A DNA stretch of 39,385 nucleotides from Polaromonas sp. CG_9.7 (GCF_015752205.1 NZ_JADOVG010000026.1:1-39385), one strand, 5' to 3'. Shown: positions 25,668 to 35,848, counted from the stretch's first letter. Notes: generated by a model not told the origin, from the letters alone. A program made the numbers and translations.

Positions 25668-26183
25668 ATGTTTGAAGTTCTGGTCTACGTTTACGAAAAT
25701 TATTGGCAAGGCGCAGCCTGCCCGGAAATCGACAGGCTGGGACGCAAACTGATCGCGGCAGGTTTTGAAGCCGAGGAAATCCAGGAAGCACTCGTCTGGC
25801 TTGAAGGGCTGAACATTGCTGCAAAGGGCACGCAAGTCGATGCGCCAGACAGCCCATCCGGCGAAGAATCAGATAGCAGTGTCTCGCCTGCGCGCATGCA
25901 GGCACAGGCTAGCAACAGCCTGCGCATCTACTCTGTTGCCGAACAAACGCACCTGGGCGCGCAAAGTCTGGGATTTGTCTGCTTTCTTGAAACCTCTGGC
26001 ATATTGCCGCCTCACATGCGCGAAATCGTGATGGACCGGGCCATGGCGGCTCCCGGCGATCCTGTGTCGCTAGATGACCTGAAGATCATCATTCTCATGG
26101 TGTACTGGAGCTTCGGCGAGGAGCCGGACGCGCTGGTGCTTGACGAATTGTGTGACGACACCGAAGGCCGCCTCGCGCATTGA
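25668..26183 (+). CDS. smg: Smg family protein (DUF494)
   Basis: The 171-residue product begins MFEVLVYVYENYWQ, the typical start of Smg/DUF494 proteins, and continues with the conserved LGRKLIAAGFEAEEIQEALVWLEGL. The C-terminal half holds the second conserved region (PPHMREIVMDRAM and KIIILMVYW). It lies right after dprA as in many proteobacteria, usually followed by topA, which is absent here. The molecular role is not established; it is cytoplasmic by sequence. Confidence 0.9.
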   Translation: MFEVLVYVYENYWQGAACPEIDRLGRKLIAAGFEAEEIQEALVWLEGLNIAAKGTQVDAPDSPSGEESDSSVSPARMQAQASNSLRIYSVAEQTHLGAQSLGFVCFLETSGILPPHMREIVMDRAMAAPGDPVSLDDLKIIILMVYWSFGEEPDALVLDELCDDTEGRLAH

Positions 26184-26284
26184 ACTTGAATCTGGCAGCT
26201 CTTGCCTACACAGGATGACCACCTTACCAGCGCCGCAACTGATCTGCACTGCGGCCTGAACAGCCCGGCGGACAATTGCACAAA

Positions 26285-28594
26285 TTACTCGAACAACCGT
26301 TCAGGATTGGCGTCGAGCTTGGCCAGTGCATTGCGCGTAGCCCGCACCGTCAGCGCCTCCTCTTCCCTGGGCACCAGCAGCCTGGCCTGCAGGTAGGCTG
26401 CCAGCCGGCGCATCTGTATCAAAAAGCTGCGGCCATCGGCTGCAGCGAACAGATGCAACTGTTTGCGCTCGCTACACCAGGCGAACTGCACATGGCTTAT
26501 TTTTCCGTTGTGGTCAAGATTGAACCAACTGCCCGGCTGCAGTTCCCTGGCCCAGGCCAGCATATCGTCTGTCGGCTGGCTGCCACCGTTGGCAATCACT
26601 TCGATATGGGCCGAATCGATTCCGATCATTGTCACCAGACTATCGGCGTCCAGCGGAAGGTCGCCCACATCATGCTCCGAGAGATAGTCTTCGAGGTTGG
26701 TCAGGCGTCTGGCCATGGCGTCGATCTTTTCAGACGAAATCGCATCGGTCTTCGACATGAAGGCGTCCGCCATGGTATCGCTGATGGTCTTTAGCTGGAC
26801 ATTCTGCGCCGCCAGGCCCAGTCCGAGCAGGGTCATGCCCTGGCGCAGAAGCTGCAACTGCCTGGGCAGCGCGGCAATCACACGCGATCGCTCGCTGCGG
26901 TCTGGCTTGGCGCTTGCCGACCAGACCAGATCGGCTGCAGCCTGTTTGAACAGCAGGGTTTGCGCATGCTGCGGGCCATTTTTCATCGCGGCAATTGCCA
27001 GGACCTCAGCCCAGATCCTGAACAGGAATTCACGTATCTCTTCGCGAACCGGCATGTCATCGAGCATGGTGCGCATTTCGATGGTGTACTGAACAGTCAT
27101 CGTTTCCTTTTGCTCCAGCTGCTGAGCCAGACTGACCGCCCGCGCCACGCTGCCCTGCTCAGCAAAAAAGCGAGACAAAAACTTGTCGAATTCTTCATAC
27201 ACCAGCTGAAATACGCGGCGTCCTGTTTCCGGATACTGTTCGATGACTTGCACGACGCGCTTGATTTCAAGCTCCAGCAGGTCACCCTCGACGGTCACAT
27301 CGAAACCCAGCGCGCACGATCCCATGCGGTCAATCAACTGGCGTGCCGGGTGTTCCAGCGAACTGAAAAACTCCGGCTCGGCAACCGCTACCCGAAGAAC
27401 CGGCATTTGCAGGCGTGCAAACCACACCCGAATCTGGGGCGCGATACGGTCTTCAGCCAGAATGCTCTGGAACATCAGGGCAACGATTTCAATCGTGGCT
27501 TTTTCCGCGGAACTGGAAGCTGCTTTTTTCAGCATGCTGGTCCGCTGGCGCAGTTCCTGAAGTGCCTGGTCTACCTGCGTGCGGGCAAAGCCCAAGCCCG
27601 ACTGGAAGGATTGTCGGAAACTGCCCTGAAACGCTTCTTGAGCCTGCTGCTGTTGAAGGCGGTCCATGGCGTTCGCCAGTTGCGGAGAAGCCTGGTGCGG
27701 GCGAGGCTGATCAAACCCATCGACACGGCGCACGAGCAATTGCTTGAGGTGTCCGAGCACACCCTGTGCCCTCATCCGCACGCGGGCAAGCGGCGTGGCA
27801 AGGCCGGCCATATCAGCGCCTTCGGTTGGCATCGTCCTGCCCGGCACAAAGGCATTTCGGTTGTTCAAAATGTCGGCGGAACTCTCTTTTTCCAAAGTGT
27901 CATCACTTTTCGCAACACTGGCGGCCCTGACAGTATTCACGGCAGAAGGCGTTCGCCTGACCAGGGGCCGCAGGTCGATTTCGACCATGACACCGCGTTC
28001 GATCAAAAACGCATTGGTCGCATGGTAGATCTCCAGCATCCAGGCGGCCATGTTTTTGTGGATGATGTCCTGGCCCAGAAGCCATGCCGATTGCGGCAGG
28101 CCCGCCAGCGTCCATTGTTCGACCACGTGCTGCGCAACCACTTCCGGCCGGAACAGGTCCTGCCGGTTTAATTCGGACAGGCCTTCCAGGCTTTGTATGC
28201 GAAGGCGCAGATCATTGAGTTCCCAGCTCGAAAAATCAAGCATCCGCAGGGCCAGACGCGAGGCAAGAATACGGTGTTCGACAGTCTCGTTGCCGACCAG
28301 TTGCATTTCTCCAGATTCCAGCAGAGCTGACGCTGTTGTCTTGGAAGACGGGGAGTATGGCTTGCGCACGGCGCCAACGACGCCTTTAATCCATGCATGG
28401 CTGTTGTTCTGATAGAGACGAAAGGCGTCTTGCAGGTCTTGCATTTCCCGTGCATTGCCTGGCCGAAGCGCCAGTTCGGACAGCAAGTCGCCAATCGTCT
28501 TGGCGAGCCCGGGAAGCATCTGCACCACACGCTCGGCGAACAAGGTGCGCGCCTGTCCGGCAAGAAAACTTTGCGGCGGATTCGAGGACGGCAC
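26285..28594 (-). CDS. DUF1631 family protein (769 aa)
   Basis: A large, mainly helical cytoplasmic protein with no signal peptide. The C-terminal about 90 residues have the family's final domain pattern (LQPGSWFNLDHNG, FAWCSERKQLHLF, LAAYLQARLL). The middle is low in motifs. DUF1631 proteins are annotated in beta- and gammaproteobacteria without a firm function. The gene starts 29 bp below secF on the same strand, so it may be read with yajC-secD-secF. It converges on smg across about 100 bp. Confidence 0.75.
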   Translation of the reverse strand: MPSSNPPQSFLAGQARTLFAERVVQMLPGLAKTIGDLLSELALRPGNAREMQDLQDAFRLYQNNSHAWIKGVVGAVRKPYSPSSKTTASALLESGEMQLVGNETVEHRILASRLALRMLDFSSWELNDLRLRIQSLEGLSELNRQDLFRPEVVAQHVVEQWTLAGLPQSAWLLGQDIIHKNMAAWMLEIYHATNAFLIERGVMVEIDLRPLVRRTPSAVNTVRAASVAKSDDTLEKESSADILNNRNAFVPGRTMPTEGADMAGLATPLARVRMRAQGVLGHLKQLLVRRVDGFDQPRPHQASPQLANAMDRLQQQQAQEAFQGSFRQSFQSGLGFARTQVDQALQELRQRTSMLKKAASSSAEKATIEIVALMFQSILAEDRIAPQIRVWFARLQMPVLRVAVAEPEFFSSLEHPARQLIDRMGSCALGFDVTVEGDLLELEIKRVVQVIEQYPETGRRVFQLVYEEFDKFLSRFFAEQGSVARAVSLAQQLEQKETMTVQYTIEMRTMLDDMPVREEIREFLFRIWAEVLAIAAMKNGPQHAQTLLFKQAAADLVWSASAKPDRSERSRVIAALPRQLQLLRQGMTLLGLGLAAQNVQLKTISDTMADAFMSKTDAISSEKIDAMARRLTNLEDYLSEHDVGDLPLDADSLVTMIGIDSAHIEVIANGGSQPTDDMLAWARELQPGSWFNLDHNGKISHVQFAWCSERKQLHLFAAADGRSFLIQMRRLAAYLQARLLVPREEEALTVRATRNALAKLDANPERLFE

Positions 28595-28623
28595 GGCTGG
28601 TTGTGACGCGTTGTCGAATCGGA

Positions 28624-29577
28624 CTAGACCATTGCGCCCGAATTGGGATCATTCGGGTCTTCGTCTTTTTTCGACGGTCCCTTGATCAGGTCTTCGCGCT
28701 TGATGCCCAGCCACATGGCAATGGCCGCAGCCACGAACACCGAGGAGTAAATGCCGAACAAAATACCGATCGTCAGCGCCAGGGCGAAATAAAACAGCGT
28801 CGGGCCACCAAACAGCAGCATGGACAGCACCATGATCTGCGTCGAGCCGTGGGTGATGATGGTTCGGCTGATCGTGGAGGTGATGGCGTTGTTGATGATC
28901 TCCTCGGTGTTCATCTTGCGGTAGCGACGAAAGTTTTCGCGGATGCGGTCAAAAATCACCACCGATTCGTTCACCGAATAACCCAGCACAGCCAGAACGG
29001 CGGCCAGCACGGCCAATGAGAATTCCCATTGGAAAAAGGCAAAAAATCCGAGAATGATGATCACATCATGCAAATTGGCGATGATGGCGGCGACGGCATA
29101 CTTCCACTCAAACCGGAACGCCAGGTAAACCATGATGCCGAACACCACCATGGCCAGCGCCTTGAGACCGTCCTGCGCAAGCTCTTCCCCAACCTGCGGA
29201 CCCACAAACTCCGTGCGTCGCAGTGTTGCGTCAGGGCTGACGGCCTTCAGTGCGGTGATCACCGTATCACTCTGTTGCGCCGTGCTGACGCCTTTTTGCG
29301 CCGGCAAACGGATCATCACGTCGCGTGATGTACCAAAACTCTGCACCTGCACATCGTTCAGGCCCAGTTTGGACACCGTATCGCGGATCTTGCCCACATC
29401 GGCGGCCTGCGTGTAGTTCACCTCCATCAAGGTGCCGCCGGTGAACTCGACTGACAGGTGCAACCCGCGCGAGAACAGGAAAAATACAGCCAGCGCAAAA
29501 GTGGCAAAGCTGACGGCGTTGAAGGCCAGCGCATACCGCATGAACGGAATGTCGCGCCGGATTTTGAAAAATTCCAT
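28624..29577 (-). CDS. secF: Protein translocase subunit SecF
   Basis: The 317-residue product has six membrane segments, the periplasmic loop between the first two, and the SecD/SecF signature GYSVNESVVIFDRIRENFRR. With SecD and YajC it uses the proton gradient to help pull preproteins through SecYEG. It starts 46 bp after the secD stop and is in the yajC-secD-secF order. The C-terminal tail ends KKDEDPNDPNSGAMV. Confidence 0.96.
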   Translation of the reverse strand: MEFFKIRRDIPFMRYALAFNAVSFATFALAVFFLFSRGLHLSVEFTGGTLMEVNYTQAADVGKIRDTVSKLGLNDVQVQSFGTSRDVMIRLPAQKGVSTAQQSDTVITALKAVSPDATLRRTEFVGPQVGEELAQDGLKALAMVVFGIMVYLAFRFEWKYAVAAIIANLHDVIIILGFFAFFQWEFSLAVLAAVLAVLGYSVNESVVIFDRIRENFRRYRKMNTEEIINNAITSTISRTIITHGSTQIMVLSMLLFGGPTLFYFALALTIGILFGIYSSVFVAAAIAMWLGIKREDLIKGPSKKDEDPNDPNSGAMV

Positions 29578-29623
29578 CTGGGGTCCTTGGGAAGCGGCTC
29601 AGGGGCTCAGGAAAAGGAGGTGG

Positions 29624-31501
29624 TCATGACTTGGCAAGCGCGCCGTCCGACGCAGGGCGCCAGATCGTACCGATCGACACCGCCTTGAGCTTTTTTTGCC
29701 GACCGTACCAAAGGTTGACCAGGCCGCGCGAGAAGAATACGGCGGAGAACATGCTGGTCAGGATACCGATGCAATGCACCACGGCAAAGCCGCGCACCGG
29801 TCCCGAGCCAAAGGCAAGCAAGGCCAGGCCGGCGATCAGGGTCGAGATGTTCGAGTCCAGAATCGTCGCCCAGGCCCGTTCGTAACCTGAATGAATGGCG
29901 GCCTGTGGCGAGGCACCGCCGCGCAGTTCCTCGCGGATGCGCTCATTGATCAGCACGTTCGAATCAATCGCCATGCCCAGCGCCAGCGCCATGGCCGCCA
30001 TGCCCGGCAGGGTCAGGGTAGCCTGCAGCATCGACAGCACCGCCACCAGCAGCAGCAGGTTGACCGCCAGCGCAATGCCCGAGAACAGGCCGAACAGCAT
30101 GTAATAGGTCGCCATGAATGCCACGATCACGGCAAAGCCCCAGGACACGCTTTGAAAGCCCTTGGCGATATTTTCAGCGCCCAGCGTCGGGCCAATCGTG
30201 CGTTCTTCAATGATGTCCATGGGCGCAGCCAGTGAGCCGGCGCGCAACAGCAGCGCCAGGTCGCTGGCTTCAGCCACGCTCATGGAGCCTGAAATCTGGA
30301 AGCGGTTGCCCAGCTCACCCTGGATGACCGGGGCGGTCAGCACTTCACCCTTGCCTTTTTCAAACAGCAGGATCGCCATGCGCTTCTTGAGGTTCTCGCG
30401 GCTGGTGTCGCGCATGATGCGGCCGCCCTTGGCATCGACCGTCAGGTCAACCTTGGGTTGCTGGTTCTGCGAGTCAAAGCCTGGCTGGGCATCGGTCAGG
30501 TTTTCGCCGGTCAGGATGACCTGCTTCTTGACGATCACCGCCTGGCCGTTGCGCTCAAAAAAGCGCTCGGCGCCAAACGGCACCGGGCCGTTGTTGTTTT
30601 CAGCGGCGCGGGCTTCCGCACTGTCTTCGACCAGGCGCATCTCCAGCGTGGCGGTACGGCCCAGGATGTCCTTGGCCTTGGCCGTGTCCTGCACACCTGG
30701 CAACTGCACCACGATGCGGTCGATGCCCTGCTGCTGGATCACCGGCTCGGCCACGCCGAGTTCATTGATCCGGTTGTGCAGCGTCACCATGTTCTGCTTG
30801 AGCGCCTGGTCCTGGATGCGGCGTGCGGCGTCAGTTTTGATGGAGGCGGTCAGCTTGTAGTCGGTGCCATCGGGCGCTTCGGCCATCTGCAGATCGGGAA
30901 TCTGGTCCTGAATCAGGTTTTTAGCCGATTGCAGGGCAGCGGTGTCGCGAAAGCGAATTTCGATGGATTGGCCATTGCGGGCGATACCGCTGTGCCGGAT
31001 GTTCTTTTCGCGCAGCGACAGGCGAATGTCGCCGGCCAGCGATTCAGCGCGCTTGGTCAGTGCCGCCTGCATGTCCACCTGCAGCATGAAATGCACACCA
31101 CCGCGCAAATCCAGTCCAAGATACATCGGATTGGCATTGAGCGAGGTCAGCCACGCTGGCGAGCGCGACAGCAGGTTCAGTGCGACCACATAGGGTGAGT
31201 TTTCAGGATCAGGCGCCAGTGCTTTCTGGATTGCGTCTTTGGCCTTGAGCTGGGTGTCGGTGCTGCTGAAGCGGGCCTTGATGGAACCGGCTTCCAATGT
31301 GATGGCGTCGGCTGTGATGCTGGCATCCTTCAGCGCCTGCTCAACCCTGGCCAATACAGCCGTGTCCACCTTGAAGGAAGACTTGCTGCTGGAAACCTGC
31401 ACCGCAGGGGATTCGCCGAAAAAATTGGGCAGTGTATAAAGCGCTGCAATCAGCAACACCACCGCCATGATGGCGTACTTCCAGGCCGGATAACGATTCA
31501 T
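29624..31501 (-). CDS. secD: Protein translocase subunit SecD
   Basis: The 625-residue product has an N-terminal membrane segment (residues about 7-27), the large periplasmic region with GLDLRGGVHFMLQVD, and five C-terminal membrane segments with GMAIDSNVLINERIREELR. It completes the SecDF-YajC accessory complex with its two neighbours. A hairpin lies in the 91-bp gap after yajC. No unusual feature in the protein. Confidence 0.96.
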   Translation of the reverse strand: MNRYPAWKYAIMAVVLLIAALYTLPNFFGESPAVQVSSSKSSFKVDTAVLARVEQALKDASITADAITLEAGSIKARFSSTDTQLKAKDAIQKALAPDPENSPYVVALNLLSRSPAWLTSLNANPMYLGLDLRGGVHFMLQVDMQAALTKRAESLAGDIRLSLREKNIRHSGIARNGQSIEIRFRDTAALQSAKNLIQDQIPDLQMAEAPDGTDYKLTASIKTDAARRIQDQALKQNMVTLHNRINELGVAEPVIQQQGIDRIVVQLPGVQDTAKAKDILGRTATLEMRLVEDSAEARAAENNNGPVPFGAERFFERNGQAVIVKKQVILTGENLTDAQPGFDSQNQQPKVDLTVDAKGGRIMRDTSRENLKKRMAILLFEKGKGEVLTAPVIQGELGNRFQISGSMSVAEASDLALLLRAGSLAAPMDIIEERTIGPTLGAENIAKGFQSVSWGFAVIVAFMATYYMLFGLFSGIALAVNLLLLVAVLSMLQATLTLPGMAAMALALGMAIDSNVLINERIREELRGGASPQAAIHSGYERAWATILDSNISTLIAGLALLAFGSGPVRGFAVVHCIGILTSMFSAVFFSRGLVNLWYGRQKKLKAVSIGTIWRPASDGALAKS

Positions 31502-31538
31502 GAGAAGACTGTTCCTGGTGAACGGAAAACAAAAGGCT

Positions 31539-31555
31539 CACTGGACGGTCCAGTG
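31539..31555 (-). promoter_or_regulatory. Hairpin between yajC and secD
   Basis: CACTGGA and TCCAGTG are perfect inverted arms around CGG. On the minus strand the arm is followed by T-rich sequence (CCTTTTGTTTT), so it may partially terminate yajC transcripts and lower secD expression. Confidence 0.4.
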
Positions 31556-31592
31556 TTGCTGGCTGTACCGTCCTGCCTGCTGCAGTATTGCC

Positions 31593-31937
31593 TTATTTGG
31601 CGCTGCTGATGGCGCCCTTGGGCAATACCTGGACGATGGCGCTGCGCTGCAACTGCACCTCGATGCCGGAAGCAATTTCCAGCGTGAGATAGCCTTCGCC
31701 CAAGCGGGTGACCCGGCCCAGCAGCCCACCAGCCGTCGCGACTTCGTCGCCTTTGGCCAGGGCCTCAATCATGGTGCGGTGTTCTTTTTGCTTGCGCATC
31801 TGTGGGCGGATCATCACGAAATACAGCACCACGAACATCAGCACCAGCGGCAGCATGCCCGTCAGGGTGGACATCATGTCGCTGCCACCGGCTGCAGCAG
31901 CAGGGGCAGTCTGGGCAAAAGCTGAAGAAATAAACAC
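31593..31937 (-). CDS. yajC: Preprotein translocase subunit YajC
   Basis: The GTG at 31937, with GGAG upstream, gives 114 aa starting FISSAFAQTAPAA as in other YajC proteins, so the longer open frame to 32042 is rejected. One membrane segment (about residues 25-45, LPLVLMFVVLYFVMIRPQ) is followed by the conserved QMRKQKEH and the small SH3-like domain (GDEVATAGGLLGRV). It is the first gene of the yajC-secD-secF unit. The usual upstream tgt/queA genes are not present here. Confidence 0.92.
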   Translation of the reverse strand: MFISSAFAQTAPAAAAGGSDMMSTLTGMLPLVLMFVVLYFVMIRPQMRKQKEHRTMIEALAKGDEVATAGGLLGRVTRLGEGYLTLEIASGIEVQLQRSAIVQVLPKGAISSAK

Positions 31938-32075
31938 GGCTGACTCCACATTTTTAAAGGAACACTGACAATCGCCCAGGCCAGAAGGGCCGGAGCATGA
32001 ACGGGTGGATTGTATGCGGCGTGGCGCAAGGGCTGAATTCAACTCCGGCGTGTGCGGCTATTTTGCCCAGTCCCT

Positions 32076-32138
32076 GGCGGGTTGCTGCCTGAAACACATT
32101 GCCTTAAAAACGCAACGCGCCCAAGGCAGCAACCCGCC
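32076..32138. repeat. 15-bp inverted repeat downstream of the indolepyruvate oxidoreductase gene
   Basis: GGCGGGTTGCTGCCT (32076-32090) and AGGCAGCAACCCGCC (32124-32138) pair perfectly across a 33-nt loop. The second arm ends 9 bp from the oxidoreductase stop codon. It may work as a terminator or transcript end on the minus strand, but no T-run is obvious. The remainder of the gap to yajC shows nothing else. Confidence 0.6.
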
Positions 32139-32146
32139 GCGCCAAG

Positions 32147-35100
32147 TCAGGCCGCCACGGCTTCCCGAACCCGCTCGGGCTGGCGAAACGCCTGCATGAG
32201 CGCTTCCCATTGCGGCCGGGCAGCAGCCAGATGGCGGGCCTTGACATGGCCATAGCCCTTGATCAGTTCAGGTATCCGGGCGATTTCCACCGCCGTCGCA
32301 TGGTTTTCCAGGCTCAGGCTGGCCAGTATTTCTTCAACGCTTGCCCGGTACTCGGCAATCAGCGCACGTTCTTCCTTGCGCTCTTCACTGCGGCCAAACA
32401 CATCGAACGGTGTGCCGCGCACACCCTTGAGCTTGGCCAGCAGCTTGAAACCGGTCAGCATCCAGGGGCCGAATTGCTGCTTTTGCAGTTCGCCCTTGTC
32501 GTTTTGCTTCGCCAACAGCGGTGGCGCCAGATGGTAGTTGAGCTTGAAGTCGCCTTCGAACATGGCGTTGACCTTGTTCAGGAAACCGCTGTCCGTGTGC
32601 AGCCGCGCCACCTCGTACTCGTCCTTATAGGCCATGAGCTTGAAGAGGTAACGCGTCACTGCCTCGGTCAGCGTGGTTTTGCCCAGTGGCGCCTCTATTG
32701 CGCGCACTTTTTCTACGAAGGCCTGGTAGGTCTGTGCATACGCCGCATTCTGGTAAGCCGTCAGGAAAGCCACCCGCTTGGTCAGCATTTCGGTCTGCGA
32801 TGGCTTTTTGACGAATTCAATCACTTGCGCCGCCTTGAACATCGCCTGCACAGACGCCAGGTCATGCGCGCAGCGACGGCCCCATTCAAACGCCGCCTTG
32901 TTGTTGTCCACCTGCACCGCGTTGAGCTCGATGGCCCGCATCAGCGCCGCATGCGACAGCGGCACCCGGCCTTTTTGCCAGGCAAAGCCCAAGATCAGCG
33001 GATTGGTGTAGATCGAGTCGCCAATCAGCTGCACCGCGACCTGTTCGGCATCGAAACTGGCCAGGCCTTCTGCGCCCACCGCCGCCTGCACCGCGCTTTC
33101 GCAGTTGCCGCCCGGAAATTGCCAGCCGGGATTGGTCACAAACGCTGCCGTCGGCGCGCCGTGCGAGTTCATGGCGACAAACGTGCGGCCCGGCTGCATG
33201 GTGGCCAGCGTGTACGGGCTGGCGGTGACGATCGGGTCGCAGCCGATCACCAGGTCGGCCTTGGCGGTATCGACCTTGGTGGTGTAGATCGACTCCGGCC
33301 GGTTGGCAATCTGGATATGGCTCCAGGTCGCGCCGCCCTTTTGCGCCAGGCCGCCCGCGTCCTGCGTCACCACGCCCTTGCCTTCCAGGTGCGCGGCCAT
33401 GCCCAGCAACTGGCCGATGGTGATGACGCCGGTGCCGCCAACGCCGCCCACCACGATGCCCCAGGCCTTCTCGGCCACCGGCAACACCGGCTCGGGAATC
33501 GGGCTCAAGCTGGACAGGTCGCCTTTCTTTTCTTTCTTGGGCTTTTTAAGTTGCCCGCCTTCAACGGTCACGAAGCTCGGGCAAAAACCCTTGACGCAGG
33601 AGTAGTCCTTGTTGCAGGTGTTCTGGTTGATGCGGCGCTTGCGGCCGAATTCGGTTTCCAGCGGCTCGACCGACAGGCAGTTGGACTGCACCGAGCAGTC
33701 GCCGCAGCCTTCGCACACCAGTTCGTTGATGACGACACGCTTGGCCGGATCCACCAGCGTGCCGCGCTTGCGGCGGCGGCGTTTTTCCGTGGCGCAGGTC
33801 TGGTCGTAAATGATGGCCGTGCAGCCCTTGAGCTCGCGGAACTCGCGCTGGAGCTTGTCAAGTTCATCGCGGTGAAACACCTCAACGCCCGGCGGCAAGT
33901 CGTTAAGCAGCTCGGTGTGGCTGGCGCGCGCAGCGCTGGTGTCCTGGGTGTGCGTGCGGCCGTGGTATTTCTCGGGCTCGTCGGTGACCACGATCAGCTT
34001 GACCACGCCCTCGGCGCGCAGGCTGTGCGCAATTTGCGCCACCGAATGGCCTTCAGGGCGCTCGCCGACCTGCTGGCCGCCCGTCATGGCGACCGCGTCG
34101 TTGTACAGAATCTTGTAGGTGATGTTGACGCCAGCGGCAATGCTCTGGCGAATCGCCAGCAGGCCGCTGTGAAAGTAGGTGCCGTCGCCCAGGTTGGCAA
34201 ACACATGCGCGTCGGTGGTGAAAGGCGCCTGGCCAATCCAGCTCACGCCCTCGCCGCCCATCTGCGTGAAGGTCGAGGTGCTGCGGTCCATCCAGGTCGC
34301 CATGTAGTGGCAGCCAATGCCGGCCACGGCGCGCGAACCTTCGGGCACGCGCGTGCTGGTGTTGTGCGGGCAGCCGCTGCAAAACCACGGCGCGCGTTCG
34401 CCGGTGTCCAGCTTGGTTTCAATGAGTGCGCGTTCGCGGGCGTCAATCACCGCCAGCCTTGAATCCATGCGGGCCACGATGTCGGCGGACACGCCCAGCT
34501 TCTTCAGGCGTTTGGCAATCGCCTTGGCAATGATCGCCGGCGTCAGGTCGGCCTTGGCGCGCAACAGCCAGTTGTCGCTCGGGTTGGCGCGACCCCATTC
34601 GCCGCCCGACTGGTCGCCTTCGGGTTCGTCGAACTTGCCGAGCACATTGGGCCGAACATCGGCGCGCCAGTTGTAGAGTTCTTCCTTGATCTGGTACTCG
34701 ATGACTTGGCGCTTTTCCTCAACCACCAAAATTTCCTGCAGCCCCTGCGCAAAGTCGCGGGTGATGGTGGCCTCCAGCGGCCAGACCACGTTGACCTTGT
34801 GCAGCCGGATGCCCAGCTGGTGGCAGGTGTCTTCGTCCAGGCCCAGGTCGCTCAGCGCCTGGCGCGTGTCGTTGAAGGCCTTGCCACTGGCAATCAGGCC
34901 GAAGCGGTCGTTCGGCCCGGAAATGACGTTGTAGTTGAGCTTGTTGGCGCGCACATAGGCCAGCGCGGCATACCATTTGTAATCCATCAGCCGCGCTTCC
35001 TGCTCCAGCGGCGCGTCGGGCCAGCGAATGTGCAGGCCGCCCGGCGGCATCTGGAAGTCCTCGGGAATGATGATCTTCACGCGGTCCGGGTCCACCGACA

Positions 35101-35767
35101 CCGAACTCGACGATTCCACGACTTCCTGGATCGTCTTCATGCCCGACCAGACGCCCGAAAAGCGGCTCATGGCAAACGCATGCAGCCCCATGTCGAGGAT
35201 TTCCTGCACGCTCGATGGAAAGAACACCGGCAGGCCGCAGGCCTTGAAGATGTGGTCGCTCTGGTGCGGCGCGGTCGAGCTTTTGGAAATATGGTCGTCA
35301 CCGGCAATCGCGATGACGCCACCATGCTTCGCCGTGCCGGCCATGTTGGCATGCTTGAACACGTCCGAGCAGCGGTCCACGCCCGGCCCCTTGCCGTACC
35401 AGATGCCGAACACGCCGTCGAACTTTTTGCTTTGCGGGTACAGGTCGAGCTGCTGCGTGCCCCAGACGGCGGTGGCGCCAAGTTCTTCGTTCACGCCGGG
35501 CTGGAAGACGATGTTTTGCGCCGCCAGATGCTTTTTGGCCGCCCACAGCGCCTGGTCGTAGCCGCCCAGCGGCGAACCCCGGTAGCCGCTGATGAAGCCA
35601 CCGGTATTCAAACCGTCGATGGCGTCACGCGTGCGCTGCAGCATCGGCAGGCGGACCAGCGCCTGCACGCCGCTCATGAAGGCGCGGCCATGGCCAATCG
35701 AATATTTGTCGTCGAGCGTGACGGTTTCCAGCGCTTTGCGGATGTGCTCGGGCAGCGGTGCATTCAT
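32147..35767 (-). CDS. Indolepyruvate ferredoxin oxidoreductase, fused IorA-IorB type
   Basis: ATG at 35767 (with CGGAGA upstream) gives 1206 aa. The N-terminal about 600 residues are the alpha-type thiamine diphosphate part with a GDGTYFHSG cofactor-binding motif. A ferredoxin-like cysteine cluster follows (CEGCGDCSVQSNC, then CNKDYSCVKGFC). A beta/gamma-type domain follows (GGVGGTGVITIG), then a C-terminal extension. Such fused enzymes oxidatively decarboxylate aryl pyruvates from aromatic amino acid breakdown to acyl-CoA. The divergent Lrp/AsnC regulator supports an amino-acid role. Which 2-oxoacid is used cannot be read here. Confidence 0.88.
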   Translation of the reverse strand: MNAPLPEHIRKALETVTLDDKYSIGHGRAFMSGVQALVRLPMLQRTRDAIDGLNTGGFISGYRGSPLGGYDQALWAAKKHLAAQNIVFQPGVNEELGATAVWGTQQLDLYPQSKKFDGVFGIWYGKGPGVDRCSDVFKHANMAGTAKHGGVIAIAGDDHISKSSTAPHQSDHIFKACGLPVFFPSSVQEILDMGLHAFAMSRFSGVWSGMKTIQEVVESSSSVSVDPDRVKIIIPEDFQMPPGGLHIRWPDAPLEQEARLMDYKWYAALAYVRANKLNYNVISGPNDRFGLIASGKAFNDTRQALSDLGLDEDTCHQLGIRLHKVNVVWPLEATITRDFAQGLQEILVVEEKRQVIEYQIKEELYNWRADVRPNVLGKFDEPEGDQSGGEWGRANPSDNWLLRAKADLTPAIIAKAIAKRLKKLGVSADIVARMDSRLAVIDARERALIETKLDTGERAPWFCSGCPHNTSTRVPEGSRAVAGIGCHYMATWMDRSTSTFTQMGGEGVSWIGQAPFTTDAHVFANLGDGTYFHSGLLAIRQSIAAGVNITYKILYNDAVAMTGGQQVGERPEGHSVAQIAHSLRAEGVVKLIVVTDEPEKYHGRTHTQDTSAARASHTELLNDLPPGVEVFHRDELDKLQREFRELKGCTAIIYDQTCATEKRRRRKRGTLVDPAKRVVINELVCEGCGDCSVQSNCLSVEPLETEFGRKRRINQNTCNKDYSCVKGFCPSFVTVEGGQLKKPKKEKKGDLSSLSPIPEPVLPVAEKAWGIVVGGVGGTGVITIGQLLGMAAHLEGKGVVTQDAGGLAQKGGATWSHIQIANRPESIYTTKVDTAKADLVIGCDPIVTASPYTLATMQPGRTFVAMNSHGAPTAAFVTNPGWQFPGGNCESAVQAAVGAEGLASFDAEQVAVQLIGDSIYTNPLILGFAWQKGRVPLSHAALMRAIELNAVQVDNNKAAFEWGRRCAHDLASVQAMFKAAQVIEFVKKPSQTEMLTKRVAFLTAYQNAAYAQTYQAFVEKVRAIEAPLGKTTLTEAVTRYLFKLMAYKDEYEVARLHTDSGFLNKVNAMFEGDFKLNYHLAPPLLAKQNDKGELQKQQFGPWMLTGFKLLAKLKGVRGTPFDVFGRSEERKEERALIAEYRASVEEILASLSLENHATAVEIARIPELIKGYGHVKARHLAAARPQWEALMQAFRQPERVREAVAA

Positions 35768-35848
35768 GGTGTTTGTCTCCGAAGGGTTGTCGTGACCTGC
35801 CTTGTGGGCAGATGGTTTTGCCAGCATCAAGCCCGGTCAGGCCAGCGC

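Noticed and set aside
31938..32042. Upstream extension of yajC
   Set aside because: The added 35 residues have no YajC-like sequence, and the GTG at 31937 has a good ribosome site and the usual FISSA start.
32210..34462. 750-aa plus-strand frame opposite the indolepyruvate oxidoreductase
   Set aside because: It is a GC-driven antisense frame; the minus strand encodes thiamine diphosphate and iron-sulphur motifs.
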